Under the pieces are notes generated by a model. It did not search any database. It saw nothing but the letters and a program-made list of their open reading frames with translations, and had not been told where the DNA came from. From positions 19,199 to 83,198 of the forward strand of contig RDZY01000029.1 in the NCBI GenBank assembly GCA_004294135.1: a DNA stretch of 64,000 nt, read 5' to 3'. Below, piece by piece: positions 1 through 8,883 of the stretch (its first letter is position 1; the number at the start of each line of letters is the position of its first letter). Both the position numbers and the translations under genes were made by a program. Origin of the DNA: Sphingobacteriia bacterium. Lineage in GTDB: Bacteria; Bacteroidota; Bacteroidia; Chitinophagales; Chitinophagaceae.

Positions 1-457
1 AACGCTTCAGATCCACTACAATAATACCCATACCAGTAGAAAGATAGGCAATGCCATTATTACAATAAATATGGGAGATGCTTTTATTGCCCACAAAATT
101 AGTCCGCAGTATATCACCGATATTTTTTACAATACTACCTTTTAATAAATCGAGGTTGCTATTTTGATAGGCAATTACCAATTGCTGGGTGGTTTCATCC
201 CAGCCAATACAGCTCACACCAATATCATTCAGCGAATTTATTTTGTGGAATAGGCTGATTTCTTTGTCGCCATCTACTGCAAAAATGCCTGTTTCTGTGG
301 CGCAATAAATCTGGTCGCCTTTTAATACCTGAATGGTTTTGCTGTAATTTAAGTGGGCACGCCAGTTGCCAATGGGAACGGGAGCTGACTGTGCAAATAC
401 AAACAGATTGCAGCAAAGAAAAGGCAGTAGAAAAAGTAGTTTGAACAACCAGTACAT
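1..457 (-). CDS. porZ: PorZ-like T9SS component, N-terminal part (runs off window)
   Basis: The reading frame opens with ATG at 457-455 and continues out of the window with 152 codons visible. It begins with a hydrophobic signal peptide ending near FVFAQ. Next comes a beta-propeller-like stretch with PIGNWRAHLNYS, IYCATETGIFAVDG, LNDIGVSCIGWD, NSNLDLL and AYLSTGMGIIVVDL, the pattern of the PorZ N-terminal propeller in Bacteroidota. PorZ is part of the attachment complex of the type IX secretion system and acts at the cell surface in processing and anchoring of cargo. It lies 28 bp downstream of a response regulator on the same strand and may share its transcript. The identification rests on remembered family patterns; the C-terminal half is not visible. 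Confidence 0.75.
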   Translation of the reverse strand, partial: MYWLFKLLFLLPFLCCNLFVFAQSAPVPIGNWRAHLNYSKTIQVLKGDQIYCATETGIFAVDGDKEISLFHKINSLNDIGVSCIGWDETTQQLVIAYQNSNLDLLKGSIVKNIGDILRTNFVGNKSISHIYCNNGIAYLSTGMGIIVVDLKR

Positions 458-485
458 GGTTTAAAGATAACCATTTATACAGGTA

Positions 486-1139
486 TTAGATAGCAACAAT
501 ACCTTGTTTTATGGCGAATAACACCAATCCTACACGGGTATTAACACCTAATTTTTTAAAAAGATTATCCCTAAAAGTATCAAGTGAGCGTAAGCCTACA
601 CCCATCTCTAGTGCTATATCCTTATAGGTTTTATCTACACAAATTAATTGAAGAAACTGTGCTTCCTGCTCTGTAATATTCAGTAATATTTTGGTGCTTT
701 GGTCTTGATCCTCTTCTTTTGAAACGTATTTGATGAGTTTGTCCCGCACTTGTTCATTCACATAAAAAATATTGTCGCGAACAGATTCCAATGCTTCTTT
801 AAAAACATTGGGCATACTTTCTTTAATTAAGTAACCTTTAACCCCATTTCTAAGCATGCGAATGATGGGCATATCATTGGTAAGCATGCTTAATACCAGC
901 ACTTTGCTGCTGGGTAGGTTTTTTTTAATCCAGATTGCTGTTTCATAGCCATCCATTACGGGCATATTGATATCGAGTAAAACAATATTTGGCGGATTTT
1001 GAATATCAACCTGATCAATAAATTCTTTACCGTGTCCGGCTTCTAATAGCACACTAAAGCCATCAAATCCATTGATGATAGATACCAATCCCGATCTAAG
1101 TAATGCATGGTCGTCTACTAAAGCTACGGTGGTTGTCAT
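486..1139 (-). CDS. LuxR/NarL-family response regulator
   Basis: A 217-residue two-domain response regulator. The receiver domain (about 1-125) has the acidic pair D9/D10, the phospho-acceptor Asp in LLDINMP (residue 56) and the conserved MLRNGVKGYLIKE segment. The C-terminal LuxR-type helix-turn-helix (about 150-217) contains LNITEQEAQFLQLIC and YKDIALEMGVGLRSLDTFRDNL. It should be phosphorylated by the histidine kinase encoded 4 bp upstream (1144-1926) and bind DNA as a dimer. Targets cannot be read from the sequence. PorZ is the next gene downstream, so autoregulation could include a secretion component, but that is inference. Confidence 0.93.
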   Translation of the reverse strand: MTTTVALVDDHALLRSGLVSIINGFDGFSVLLEAGHGKEFIDQVDIQNPPNIVLLDINMPVMDGYETAIWIKKNLPSSKVLVLSMLTNDMPIIRMLRNGVKGYLIKESMPNVFKEALESVRDNIFYVNEQVRDKLIKYVSKEEDQDQSTKILLNITEQEAQFLQLICVDKTYKDIALEMGVGLRSLDTFRDNLFKKLGVNTRVGLVLFAIKQGIVAI

Positions 1140-1143
1140 GATT

Positions 1144-1926
1144 TTAAGAATTGATAGTAATCGTTACTAAAGTACCACTGGAAGGTATGCTGTTAATGGT
1201 TACGGTAGCATGAATAAATTTAGCCCTAGCCATAATATTGCTGAGTCCAATTCCTTTGTTTTGATTTTTTATAAGGGAAAGGTCAAACCCAATACCATTA
1301 TCGGAAATTTCAATTACGGTTGTATTGTTTTGCAGCGATACGCTTATTTTAATGAAACTGGCTGCGGCGTGTTTTAGAATATTATGAATAATTTCTTGTA
1401 TCATCCTAAATAAAATCAGGTCTGATTGTACGGGTAGATTATCCATATCAATTTCATCTGCAACCACCAATTCAATGGCGTATTTTCCTGTTCTTTCAAT
1501 ATTATACAGCAGTTGTTTAATTGATTCGTACAGCCCTATTTGATTGAACCGGTTCTCGTTTAAGCTGTGACTGATTTCGCGCAGGTCGTCGGATACTTTC
1601 TTAAGCAAATCGTACAATTCTGCTCTATGGGTGTGGGTAACAATATCGGGTAGCTGGGAAATCTGTAGCCTTGCAAAATACAAGACTTGTACAATATTAG
1701 AATGAATTTCATTGCCAATATAATTTAGGGTCTGTTCCTGAATTTCCAGTTCAGTTTTTAATAGGGTTTGCTCATAGTGGTTTTTTAATTCCAACCTTTC
1801 TTGGTTATTTATTCTTTGCTTGCGCATATAAACAAATAGCAGAATGATTAAAAACACACTAATCATGAGCAAGAAAATCGATGCAATTATTATGGTGATA
1901 TAGACGTTTTCCTCTTTCGATGGCAT
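1144..1926 (-). CDS. Sensor histidine kinase (HisKA_3/HATPase type)
   Basis: 260 residues. There is one N-terminal transmembrane helix (about 8-34), a charged coiled-coil-like linker (38-66), and a dimerisation/phospho-acceptor helix with NEIHSNIVQ, where His75 is the likely acceptor. A HATPase_c domain follows with N-box EIIHNILKHA, G1 DNGIGFD and G2 NKGIGLSNIMARAK. It has no large sensory domain, so the signal is probably sensed in the membrane or through a partner. The upstream membrane-protein gene (1890-2549) overlaps its start by 37 bp, which points to translational coupling and a possible role as sensor partner. The cognate regulator follows 4 bp downstream. Confidence 0.92.
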   Translation of the reverse strand: MPSKEENVYITIIIASIFLLMISVFLIILLFVYMRKQRINNQERLELKNHYEQTLLKTELEIQEQTLNYIGNEIHSNIVQVLYFARLQISQLPDIVTHTHRAELYDLLKKVSDDLREISHSLNENRFNQIGLYESIKQLLYNIERTGKYAIELVVADEIDMDNLPVQSDLILFRMIQEIIHNILKHAAASFIKISVSLQNNTTVIEISDNGIGFDLSLIKNQNKGIGLSNIMARAKFIHATVTINSIPSSGTLVTITINS

Positions 1927-2549
1927 AAAATAAAAGCATAAATAAAGCCTGTGTACAATAGTAGATTTAGACTCTGATTGATAATGGAATAAATTCTCTT
2001 GCCTTGAGATTGCATGTCAAAACTCATTAAATACTGGAACAATGAATTGATAACTACAGAGCCGAGGTAAAACATAATAAAAGCCGTGCATACCCAAAAA
2101 AAAGGTTGATCGGGCAGCATTTTATGCAGGTTCTCTAGCCTTACCGATTCAAAAAAGAAAAGGCAGGAAAAGAGTACCATAAAAAAAGAACCCAAAAGAA
2201 AAGTATAGGAATGAAAAGTATGAAAGCCCTGTATATATTTTAGATTGAGGTATACGGTAATGGGATAAATGAAAATCATTGCAATTACAGGATACCGATA
2301 ATAGGGTAATTTTAAATGCTTGGAGAATATAAAAAAATAAAAGACGAATTCAAAAGTGGTGAACGTATTGAAAATATTAAATTTACTTATCCCTTTCAAC
2401 GGAATCCAATATGCAGTGGCCTCTACGATTCCTGTTATGAAAAGAAATGGAAGAAAATATTTAAGCTGAGTTTTCTTAACTGAATTATAACATCCCAAAC
2501 AAACAAAAAAGCTGCTGGCTTGCACCAGCAGATATATAATAAATAGCAT
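1890..2549 (-). CDS. Multi-pass membrane protein linked to a two-component system
   Basis: 219 residues, very hydrophobic, with about seven predicted membrane segments (roughly 2-20, 31-48, 62-78, 86-103, 118-137, 151-170, 190-208) and a basic C-terminus. I do not recognise a characterised family. Its 3' end overlaps the histidine kinase start by 37 bp, an arrangement that implies coordinated translation. A reasonable inference is a membrane sensor or partner for the short-sensor kinase, but no ligand or motif supports a specific function. Confidence 0.7.
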   Translation of the reverse strand: MLFIIYLLVQASSFFVCLGCYNSVKKTQLKYFLPFLFITGIVEATAYWIPLKGISKFNIFNTFTTFEFVFYFFIFSKHLKLPYYRYPVIAMIFIYPITVYLNLKYIQGFHTFHSYTFLLGSFFMVLFSCLFFFESVRLENLHKMLPDQPFFWVCTAFIMFYLGSVVINSLFQYLMSFDMQSQGKRIYSIINQSLNLLLYTGFIYAFILCHRKRKTSISP

Positions 2550-2586
2550 TGATTACTTTTTTGTGAAGATATACCCTATATTCAAA

Positions 2587-3081
2587 CTAAGGGAAAAGAG
2601 CCCCGTGATTTAAATACTTGCCAGGTGCGGATGGCTCATCTTCCTGACCACCAATATTACCGTTTTTAGATTTTTTACCATTGCCTTTAAAGAATACGGT
2701 AATTCTTCCAATATCTTTTTTCTTAACTGCTGTGGTTTCATCGTACACGCCAAAACTTACAGATACACTGTCTGACTTAAATTTAGTTTTCAACTGAGCC
2801 AAATAATTACTCAAATCCTTTACTGAAAAAGTGATTGACTCTGTTTTTTTGCCTGTGGTGAAAGTCTTGTTGAAATTCGATTTCATTCTATCAGCAGCAG
2901 ATTCAGTAATTAATCCATTTATTTCTCCGCTTGCAGCAGAACCACTGATAGACATTTCGGTATCAGTTTCAGAAGAACGCAGTGTATTGGTATCTGCTTG
3001 GTCTTTTTCACATGCCATAAAAGTAGTAGCCAATAAAATACTGCCAATAATACTGAGGCGCTTGGTAAATAGGATTTTCAT
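2587..3081 (-). CDS. Putative lipoprotein of unknown function
   Basis: 164 residues with an N-terminal signal and a lipobox-like TFMAC (Cys at about 24), so it is probably lipid-anchored in the cell envelope. The rest is low-complexity and polar, with a Gly/Lys-rich C-terminal segment (GNGKKSKNGNIGG). No domain is recognised. It is on the same strand and 37 bp upstream of the membrane protein and kinase genes, so it may be the first gene of that operon. The 271 bp upstream is AT-rich and without another gene. Confidence 0.65.
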   Translation of the reverse strand: MKILFTKRLSIIGSILLATTFMACEKDQADTNTLRSSETDTEMSISGSAASGEINGLITESAADRMKSNFNKTFTTGKKTESITFSVKDLSNYLAQLKTKFKSDSVSVSFGVYDETTAVKKKDIGRITVFFKGNGKKSKNGNIGGQEDEPSAPGKYLNHGALFP

Positions 3082-3352
3082 AGTAAAAATTTAAACTTTA
3101 ATAATAGAGCTGCAATTTAAGGTAACTGCGGATCTTAATAAAGCAGAAATTCAATTATAAAATCTACTATATTTTTAAATCATTAATAATCAATGATTTA
3201 CGATTTATTACTACAAGTAAATCGTGAAATAACTACAAACTGTAACAGAATTACTACAACTTTTACAAGCCATGCCGCCCATGCTGTGCTTAAATAGACC
3301 CTGATTTTTCTGTAGTGCTCCATAGCCTATTGCCCCCAGGTGACTTTATTAC

Positions 3353-4534
3353 CTAACCAATATATTTCCGAATACTTATTTTATTCACCCACCAAACCAA
3401 TACACCCAACAGCAAAGCGGTTCCAACTGTATAGGCAGAAAGCCAGGCTGATAGCATTATTTGTTGACTGCTCAACACTTGCTGTAGCAAAAATTGTAAA
3501 ATGCCCACCACAACAGTACTGCCAACTATAACCCATACATTGGGTGGGAAAAACTGTCGCATTAAAAACCTGCTCAATTGTTTGGGAGATGCACCTAGTG
3601 TTACCAGCAAAACAATTTCTGATTGGGCCGATGAAATGGTTAACTGTATCATCAGTGTAAAAATAAGTAGTGCAAAAACCAATAGTAATATTCCTGTTAT
3701 TCCCGAAATGGCAATCACCGTATCTACCAGCTTACGGTATTTGCTGAAACGCATTTTTTGGTTATCGGTGGTAAGCTGGTTGCGTTTTAAAAAGCTAGAT
3801 AGTGCTGGATTAGTCGGATCCTTGGTCTTAATGATTACCCTTGATACTGCCCCTTTTTCACCGCTTGCAAAAACTTTGTTTCCCCATTGCATAAATTCCT
3901 CTGGCACCAATAATGCCGCAATACGATCACTGAATCCTACTATTTTTCCATTCAAACTTATGGCACCTTTTGGCCCATAAATATTTACTTTAAATACCAG
4001 CATCTTAAGAATGGCGGGACTAAGCTGTGGCAGGTTCTGCGAAAATGAAAACTGAAAATTATAGAAGTCCAGAAACTGATTGGGTACAATAATGGGAATA
4101 TAATCAGATTGCTCCTGCCAAGTCCATTCCACACCCGGAATATCAATAAAATCAGCACCCACACTTTCAAAAGAAATATCGGTATAAAAAGGGAAACTGC
4201 TGCTCTTACTTTCTATACTTGCCTTAAATCGGCTGGGTGTTAATACTCCAACCGCATCTACAAAAAGTTGTTGAGCTAATTGCTTCACCTGCGCATCGGC
4301 AATGGTGGTATTGCTCATGCTGCCATCATTCAACTGCTTATTGATTACTAAAAAATCAGCAATACTATCTCTTCCATTGGGTTGATTTAAAAGCTGGTGA
4401 TAATTTACCTGTAACTGTACCGAAATCAATAATAATAGTAATGCAGCGGAGAGTGCCACCATGGCCATTACCATCTTGGCTTTTCCCGCTCTATTGCGAA
4501 TGAGTTTGGTGAGTATGCTGTTTAATTGGCGCAT
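3353..4534 (-). CDS. FtsX/MacB-like ABC transporter permease
   Basis: 393 residues. The topology is that of the FtsX/LolE class: one N-terminal membrane helix (about 22-43), a large extracytoplasmic domain (about 45-280), then three C-terminal helices (about 283-307, 335-355, 365-385). Its ATG overlaps the stop of the upstream ATPase gene by one base (TAATG), so the two are translationally coupled. ABC systems of this class move or extract envelope lipids or lipoproteins, or exert mechanical control, rather than import solutes. The substrate is unknown here. A DUF4836 lipoprotein is encoded at the head of the same operon. Confidence 0.85.
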   Translation of the reverse strand: MRQLNSILTKLIRNRAGKAKMVMAMVALSAALLLLLISVQLQVNYHQLLNQPNGRDSIADFLVINKQLNDGSMSNTTIADAQVKQLAQQLFVDAVGVLTPSRFKASIESKSSSFPFYTDISFESVGADFIDIPGVEWTWQEQSDYIPIIVPNQFLDFYNFQFSFSQNLPQLSPAILKMLVFKVNIYGPKGAISLNGKIVGFSDRIAALLVPEEFMQWGNKVFASGEKGAVSRVIIKTKDPTNPALSSFLKRNQLTTDNQKMRFSKYRKLVDTVIAISGITGILLLVFALLIFTLMIQLTISSAQSEIVLLVTLGASPKQLSRFLMRQFFPPNVWVIVGSTVVVGILQFLLQQVLSSQQIMLSAWLSAYTVGTALLLGVLVWWVNKISIRKYIG

Positions 4535-5187
4535 TATAAATGATAAGTACTGGTATAATTAAAAAAACAGTCGTCGTCTAAATTGGTCACCAGCATACCC
4601 GCATTTCTTTTTTTACAGGCTCTTTCAATCAATGCAATGGCTTTGGAGGTATTGGCTTGGTCTAGGTGACTAAAAGGCTCGTCCATCAGCAACCAATTAA
4701 ACGGTTGTACCAATGCCCTTATAATGGCAATTCGCTGCTGTTCTCCGTAACTGCATTGGTGTACAGGTTGCTGCATAATATGGGTGATGCCCAATTCATC
4801 CGCCATCTCTTCTACTGCTGCTGGTAAACAATAGGGATTTTGCAAAACCCTATTCAGTTCAATATTCTCGCGGGCACTGAGTTGGGGAAAAAGCCGCAGA
4901 TCCTGAAATACAATACTATATTCTTGCTGTCGCCATACCGCAATAGCTTCACCCGATAATTGAGCTAGAGATTGTTGTTGGTATAAAATATGGCCAGTAT
5001 AATCATTTCTTAATCCGTACAAAAAATGAATCAGTGTGGTTTTACCCGTTCCACTGGGTGCGGTTATTTTAATGCATTCGCTGGGGTTCAGTTGCACCAA
5101 CTTTCCCCAGATACCAGAGTGCATCATGGAAGGCCTATCTCTTAGGGTTTGAGGAATAATATTTTGCAGTTGAAACATATTAGCCAT
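4534..5187 (-). CDS. ABC transporter ATP-binding protein (LolD-like size)
   Basis: 217 residues. Walker A APSGTGKTT, Q-loop VFQDLRLFPQ, a signature region CSYGEQQRIAI (S-x-G-x-Q kept, the canonical LSGGQ altered), Walker B WLLMDEPF and D-loop SHLD are all present. At the H-loop position the sequence reads MLVTNLDDD, so the usual switch histidine appears to be Asn. The C-terminus is short after that motif. It is coupled to the permease (1-bp overlap) and lies 7 bp downstream of the DUF4836 lipoprotein gene. Function as an ATPase is likely but the altered H-loop could slow or abolish hydrolysis. Confidence 0.88.
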   Translation of the reverse strand: MANMFQLQNIIPQTLRDRPSMMHSGIWGKLVQLNPSECIKITAPSGTGKTTLIHFLYGLRNDYTGHILYQQQSLAQLSGEAIAVWRQQEYSIVFQDLRLFPQLSARENIELNRVLQNPYCLPAAVEEMADELGITHIMQQPVHQCSYGEQQRIAIIRALVQPFNWLLMDEPFSHLDQANTSKAIALIERACKKRNAGMLVTNLDDDCFFNYTSTYHL

Positions 5188-5194
5188 TTGTACT

Positions 5195-6922
5195 TTAGTT
5201 CGCTCTAATTACTGCCGGAAAACCAGCGGGAAATTGTTTTTCTTCCAGCTCCCTTTCATGTCTCGCTTGGGCACGCATATCAACCGTAAGATGGGTGAGT
5301 AAGCTAACCAAAGTGACTAGACTATTCTGTTGCTCATTTTGCATCCGAATTTCAATGCTGGACAAAATACTTTTTCCTGCAAAATTTTCACTGCTGCCAT
5401 AGATGGATTTTAGGGTGTTTTTTGCAGTTAGAGAAGTTCTGCCGAAAATGCCAGCAGAGTCTTTAAAAAAACCATTTAAGGTTTCAGTCAAGTCAATATA
5501 AAACGCGGTAGATTTACCACTGAAATATGCCTTTACTTCGGGTTTAATGGTGTTGGTTTTACTTTTAACTAGGAACTGAGCATAGGTAAGTGAATCGTTG
5601 GCAATAATTATTTCTTTGTTATTGGCCATCATAAAAAAGCCAGCAGCATTTAATAATTCGCCCGCTTTATAATTATTACCTGATTGAATTACCCAACCTT
5701 CTTTAACCGCAATTTTCATGGCATTGTGAAAGTTTTTTTCGTTGCCAACAGGCAGTCGAGCAATTAATTTACCAATGGGTTGTTTGATGGTAAGTGAAAG
5801 TTCATCTATTTTGGTTTGAGGCTCATTCATGCGGATGCCTAAGTCAGAAACCACAACGGCAATATCACCTTTAAGGGCAGCAAAAAAGTCAGCACTATTA
5901 ATACCGCTTTTACTCAGAAAGCTGTTAACAAGAGATTCCACTTCTAACTGTTTTAAAACTCCGCTTGCTATGGCGGGGTTAAAAGAAGCCATAAAAATGG
6001 CGTTGATATGTTGGGAGGGATAGTTGTTAATTAAAGAGAGATCAACAGTAGGTCCTGCATAATTTTTTAGAATACTACTGGCGAGTGGATTGGTAAAAAG
6101 GGTGGCAGAAGCCCGTATTTTGCCTTCTTCAAAACTGAGGGTAGCGGCGAGGTAATTATCATTCAGCAGTTCTTCAAGCTTAGGTAGTTGGAAAGACATA
6201 TTATTCAATCCGTTCAAAGCGTTGGAAGAAGCGAAAATATAACCTTCTGATTTTTGCTTAAACATTTCACCAAAAGCAGGAATAGAGGCGATGGAAGCGG
6301 ATAGGGGTTGGTTGAAGCGCTGGTTTATTTCATCGAGCATATTTTTCTTTTCATCTGTTTTTTCTGGAATGATGAAGCGCATATTAACGGTATCGTAGAA
6401 GGGCTTTACTTTTTGGGAATAGAAGCAGAGCATGAGGAAAGATTTATTCCAGGCTAGAATACCGTTGTTTTTGAGGAAAGTATAGCTAAAGCTTTTTTCT
6501 TTTTGAATGGAGGTAGTAAAGCTGTTTTTATTGGTAGAGAGGGCAGTGCTGAAATCAGCTTCGTTGGAGAGACTGGCAAGAATATTCAGGGTGCTGATGC
6601 TGCTGTTTTCGGATCCTTTTTTCTGCTGGGTAAAAAAGTGGAATTTCTCTTTCCAGTTAATACCAGCGTGGGTTTGTAAATGAGTTACTATTTTTTTATC
6701 GGCAATATCGGTGGAGTCATTGGTGAAAATACCGTTCAGCACACTGTCTATATTAATACCACCGTTTTGAAGCTTATCTTTTAAAGCATAGGGGTCAATG
6801 GTAATAACGGCCAGAGCGTTTTTAGGAATCAGACGCGTTTCTTTGGGTGCATTGTTGCTGCAAGAAAGCAAAAGAGCGGCGGAGAGCACCGCAAAACAAA
6901 GTAGGGTAAAAAAGCGAGTCAT
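5195..6922 (-). CDS. DUF4836-family lipoprotein
   Basis: 575 residues. An N-terminal signal ends in the lipobox LLLSC (Cys about 21), followed by the family-like opening RLIPKNALAVITIDPYALK. The remainder is a long alpha/beta region with repeated FFMMANN/AFYIDLTETLNGFF-type segments. Members of this Bacteroidota family are envelope lipoproteins of unknown role. It is the first gene of a three-gene minus-strand operon with an ABC ATPase (7 bp downstream) and permease, so it may be the substrate-handling or partner subunit. The family assignment is from memory of the N-terminal pattern. Confidence 0.75.
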   Translation of the reverse strand: MTRFFTLLCFAVLSAALLLSCSNNAPKETRLIPKNALAVITIDPYALKDKLQNGGINIDSVLNGIFTNDSTDIADKKIVTHLQTHAGINWKEKFHFFTQQKKGSENSSISTLNILASLSNEADFSTALSTNKNSFTTSIQKEKSFSYTFLKNNGILAWNKSFLMLCFYSQKVKPFYDTVNMRFIIPEKTDEKKNMLDEINQRFNQPLSASIASIPAFGEMFKQKSEGYIFASSNALNGLNNMSFQLPKLEELLNDNYLAATLSFEEGKIRASATLFTNPLASSILKNYAGPTVDLSLINNYPSQHINAIFMASFNPAIASGVLKQLEVESLVNSFLSKSGINSADFFAALKGDIAVVVSDLGIRMNEPQTKIDELSLTIKQPIGKLIARLPVGNEKNFHNAMKIAVKEGWVIQSGNNYKAGELLNAAGFFMMANNKEIIIANDSLTYAQFLVKSKTNTIKPEVKAYFSGKSTAFYIDLTETLNGFFKDSAGIFGRTSLTAKNTLKSIYGSSENFAGKSILSSIEIRMQNEQQNSLVTLVSLLTHLTVDMRAQARHERELEEKQFPAGFPAVIRAN

Positions 6923-7021
6923 GGGTAAGGCTTAAAGTAAATAGTTAAAGAAAGCATGAAGGTAAACCTACAAATAATACAAAGTGGTAAAAAGTGGAGC
7001 AGCGTTAAAAGGGCTAGTTAA

Positions 7022-7055
7022 ATGGTAGGAATAATTATTGTCACACTGGTTTGGT
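7022..7055 (-). repeat. Remnant resembling the 3' end of a T9SS cargo gene
   Basis: On the minus strand this stretch reads ...YQTSVTIIIPTI-stop, closely like the final residues NQTSVTKIIIE-stop of the T9SS cargo gene at 8884-11961. Thirteen bases (7043-7055) are identical to 8906-8918, with similar AT-rich sequence beyond. Upstream codons in this frame contain stops, so only about 13 codons of similarity remain. The two copies bracket the restriction-modification genes as an imperfect direct repeat, consistent with insertion at, or duplication of, the end of the cargo gene. Confidence 0.5.
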
Positions 7056-7068
7056 AACCTTAAATTTG
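7038..7068 (+). promoter_or_regulatory. Bacteroidota-type promoter for the R-M operon
   Basis: TTG at 7038-7040, a 20-base spacer and TAAATTTG at 7061-7068 match the -33 TTG / -7 TAnnTTTG pattern described for Bacteroidota sigma factors. The expected start of transcription, shortly after 7070, falls just before ATG 7084. This supports ATG 7084 rather than the upstream TTG at 7051 as the methyltransferase start. Confidence 0.5.
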
Positions 7069-7083
7069 CTAAAACAGTTTACA

Positions 7084-8058
7084 ATGGAAAAAATCCGCTT
7101 TATAGACCTCTTTTGTGGTATTGGTGGCTTTCGTGTTGGTATGGACCAAGCTTGTATTGAAAACGACTTAATTCCGGAATGTGTTTTTTCATCAGATATT
7201 GATACTTCTTGTCAGGACAGCTATCAAGCAAATTTTGGACATAGACCTACCGGCGACATAACAAAAGTTGACCCTAAAACAATCCCAACCCACGATATTC
7301 TATTTGCTGGTTTTCCTTGCCAACCTTTTAGTATTATCGGACAAATGAAAGGCTTTGACGATACAAGGGGAACCTTGTTTTTTCATATTGCAAATATTAT
7401 AAAAGAAAAGAAGCCGAAAGCATTTGTTCTTGAAAATGTAAAGCAATTGGTAAGTCATAACCAAGGTAATACACTAAAGGTTATTATTAAAACTTTGCAA
7501 GATTTAGGGTATCAAGTTCAATACACAGTTTTGAACGCATTAGATTTTGGATTACCTCAAAAAAGAGAAAGGGTTTTAATTGTTGGACACAAAGACCCAA
7601 TTATGTTTTCTTACCCTTCACCCGTTAGACCATTTAAACCATTGAGTGAAATTTTAGAAAAGAAAATTGACAAAAAACATATTGCATCAGATTATATTAA
7701 ACAGAAGCGAAAAGAGAAACACATATCTGCATACAAACTTTCTATTTGGCATGAAAATAAAGCTGGTAATATTTGTTCCTATCCATACTCTTGCGCATTA
7801 AGAGCAGGTGCTTCCTATAATTACTTGCTTGTAAATGGTGAACGACGTTTAACGCCAAGAGAGATGTTTCGCCTTCAAGGGTTTCCGGATACCTATAAAA
7901 TTATAGCTAACGACACACAAGCAAGAAAGCAAGCAGGTAATGCAGTGCCTGTAAATATGGTAAAGGCAGTGATTTTAAAATTGTTACCTTATGTAGCAAC
8001 AACGCTTGACATGACAAACGTATTAAGGGAATACGAACTTGATTATAACAACAAATAA
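7084..8058 (+). CDS. DNA (cytosine-5) methyltransferase of a type II R-M system
   Basis: 324 residues, the usual size for a C5 methyltransferase. All core motifs are visible: I DLFCGIGGFRVG, IV GFPCQPFS with the catalytic Cys, VI ENV, VIII QKRERVLIVG, IX RRLTPREMFRLQGFP and X QAGNAVPVNMV. The target-recognition region between VIII and IX is short. The enzyme methylates a specific cytosine and protects DNA from the endonuclease encoded next, whose ATG overlaps this stop by one base. The overall style recalls methyltransferases for GGNNCC-like sites, but specificity cannot be read from sequence alone. ATG 7084 is chosen because the upstream TTG at 7051 lies inside the promoter. Confidence 0.95.
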   Translation: MEKIRFIDLFCGIGGFRVGMDQACIENDLIPECVFSSDIDTSCQDSYQANFGHRPTGDITKVDPKTIPTHDILFAGFPCQPFSIIGQMKGFDDTRGTLFFHIANIIKEKKPKAFVLENVKQLVSHNQGNTLKVIIKTLQDLGYQVQYTVLNALDFGLPQKRERVLIVGHKDPIMFSYPSPVRPFKPLSEILEKKIDKKHIASDYIKQKRKEKHISAYKLSIWHENKAGNICSYPYSCALRAGASYNYLLVNGERRLTPREMFRLQGFPDTYKIIANDTQARKQAGNAVPVNMVKAVILKLLPYVATTLDMTNVLREYELDYNNK

Positions 8059-8807
8059 TGGCAAAGCAATCCCCAAAACTTAGAACGGTAAATAAATCAG
8101 TATCTGCATTTCCTGTAAATAAGTTTCCAAAAGATTTTCCGTTTCTGCTCGGCAAAGAGTTAATTTATTTGCTTGCATCAAAAGGAAAATCAGAATTAGA
8201 AGGTTTTGATTGGGAAAGTATTTTTGCTTCTTGCATTGGCGCACACTGGAACCCTTCTAATGTTGGGCTAGATGATGTAACCCTTGGCAATACTGCTTGG
8301 GGTGCAAAAACGGTTAAAGCAACAAAGCCCTCAATCCAAAAAAAGGTTAGACTTATTTCTGGTCGCAACTCACCTATTTATTCATTTGGTGAGCGCATAG
8401 ATATAAAAGCGAATCCGAGTACTGTTGGCAGTTTAATACTAGATATTTGGAACGAAAGAGTTTCTGCTGTTCGAGAAAAATTTAAGCATTTAAGAACAGT
8501 GGTACTTATAAAATCGAGTGATCTCACGGAACTTGTAGTTTTTGAGTTTGAGACTATTCGTTATGACAACGAGCTTTTTAAATGGGAATGGAATAAGAAT
8601 AATAATCTTGTAGGATACAACAAGAAATCTGGAGAGCATAAGTTTACGTGGCAGCCACATGGTTCTCAATTTACAATTATTGAAGATGTTCCAGAAGCGA
8701 GTATGGTAATAAATATTAAGCAGCCGGAAATATTAGATAAGGAGAAAATTCTTAAAGCACTAGGGGTAGATAAATCATGGATTAGAGTAACCCATAAAAA
8801 TGGCTAA
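8058..8807 (+). CDS. Type II restriction endonuclease (putative)
   Basis: 249 residues, starting with an ATG that overlaps the methyltransferase stop by one base. The position and size are those of a type II restriction enzyme partner. I cannot place the catalytic residues with certainty; VLIKSSDLTELVVFEFET (about 153-170) looks like a core strand pair of a PD-(D/E)xK-type fold. The family may be that of NgoBV/NlaIV-type enzymes (GGNNCC), but this is a weak suggestion from size and from the style of its methyltransferase. The gene ends 77 bp before the convergent T9SS cargo gene. Confidence 0.75.
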   Translation: MAKQSPKLRTVNKSVSAFPVNKFPKDFPFLLGKELIYLLASKGKSELEGFDWESIFASCIGAHWNPSNVGLDDVTLGNTAWGAKTVKATKPSIQKKVRLISGRNSPIYSFGERIDIKANPSTVGSLILDIWNERVSAVREKFKHLRTVVLIKSSDLTELVVFEFETIRYDNELFKWEWNKNNNLVGYNKKSGEHKFTWQPHGSQFTIIEDVPEASMVINIKQPEILDKEKILKALGVDKSWIRVTHKNG

Positions 8808-8843
8808 TATTTTTGGCATTTAAATTAAAAGTCTCTAAAACAG

Positions 8844-8875
8844 CTTACCCCCAACATTTAAGTGCTGGGGGCAAG
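8844..8875. terminator. Hairpin between convergent genes
   Basis: CTTACCCCCAAC and GCTGGGGGCAAG can pair around an eight-base loop, with two internal mismatches and a five-pair G/C core. It lies between the convergent ends of the endonuclease gene (8807) and the T9SS cargo gene (8884). No strong U-tract follows, so termination is plausible but unproven. Confidence 0.4.
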
Positions 8876-8883
8876 CGGGGGGA

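Noticed and set aside
7051..7083. TTG 7051 as start of the methyltransferase
   Set aside because: This segment contains a good TAnnTTTG promoter element and the family N-terminus (IRFIDLFCG) begins right after ATG 7084.
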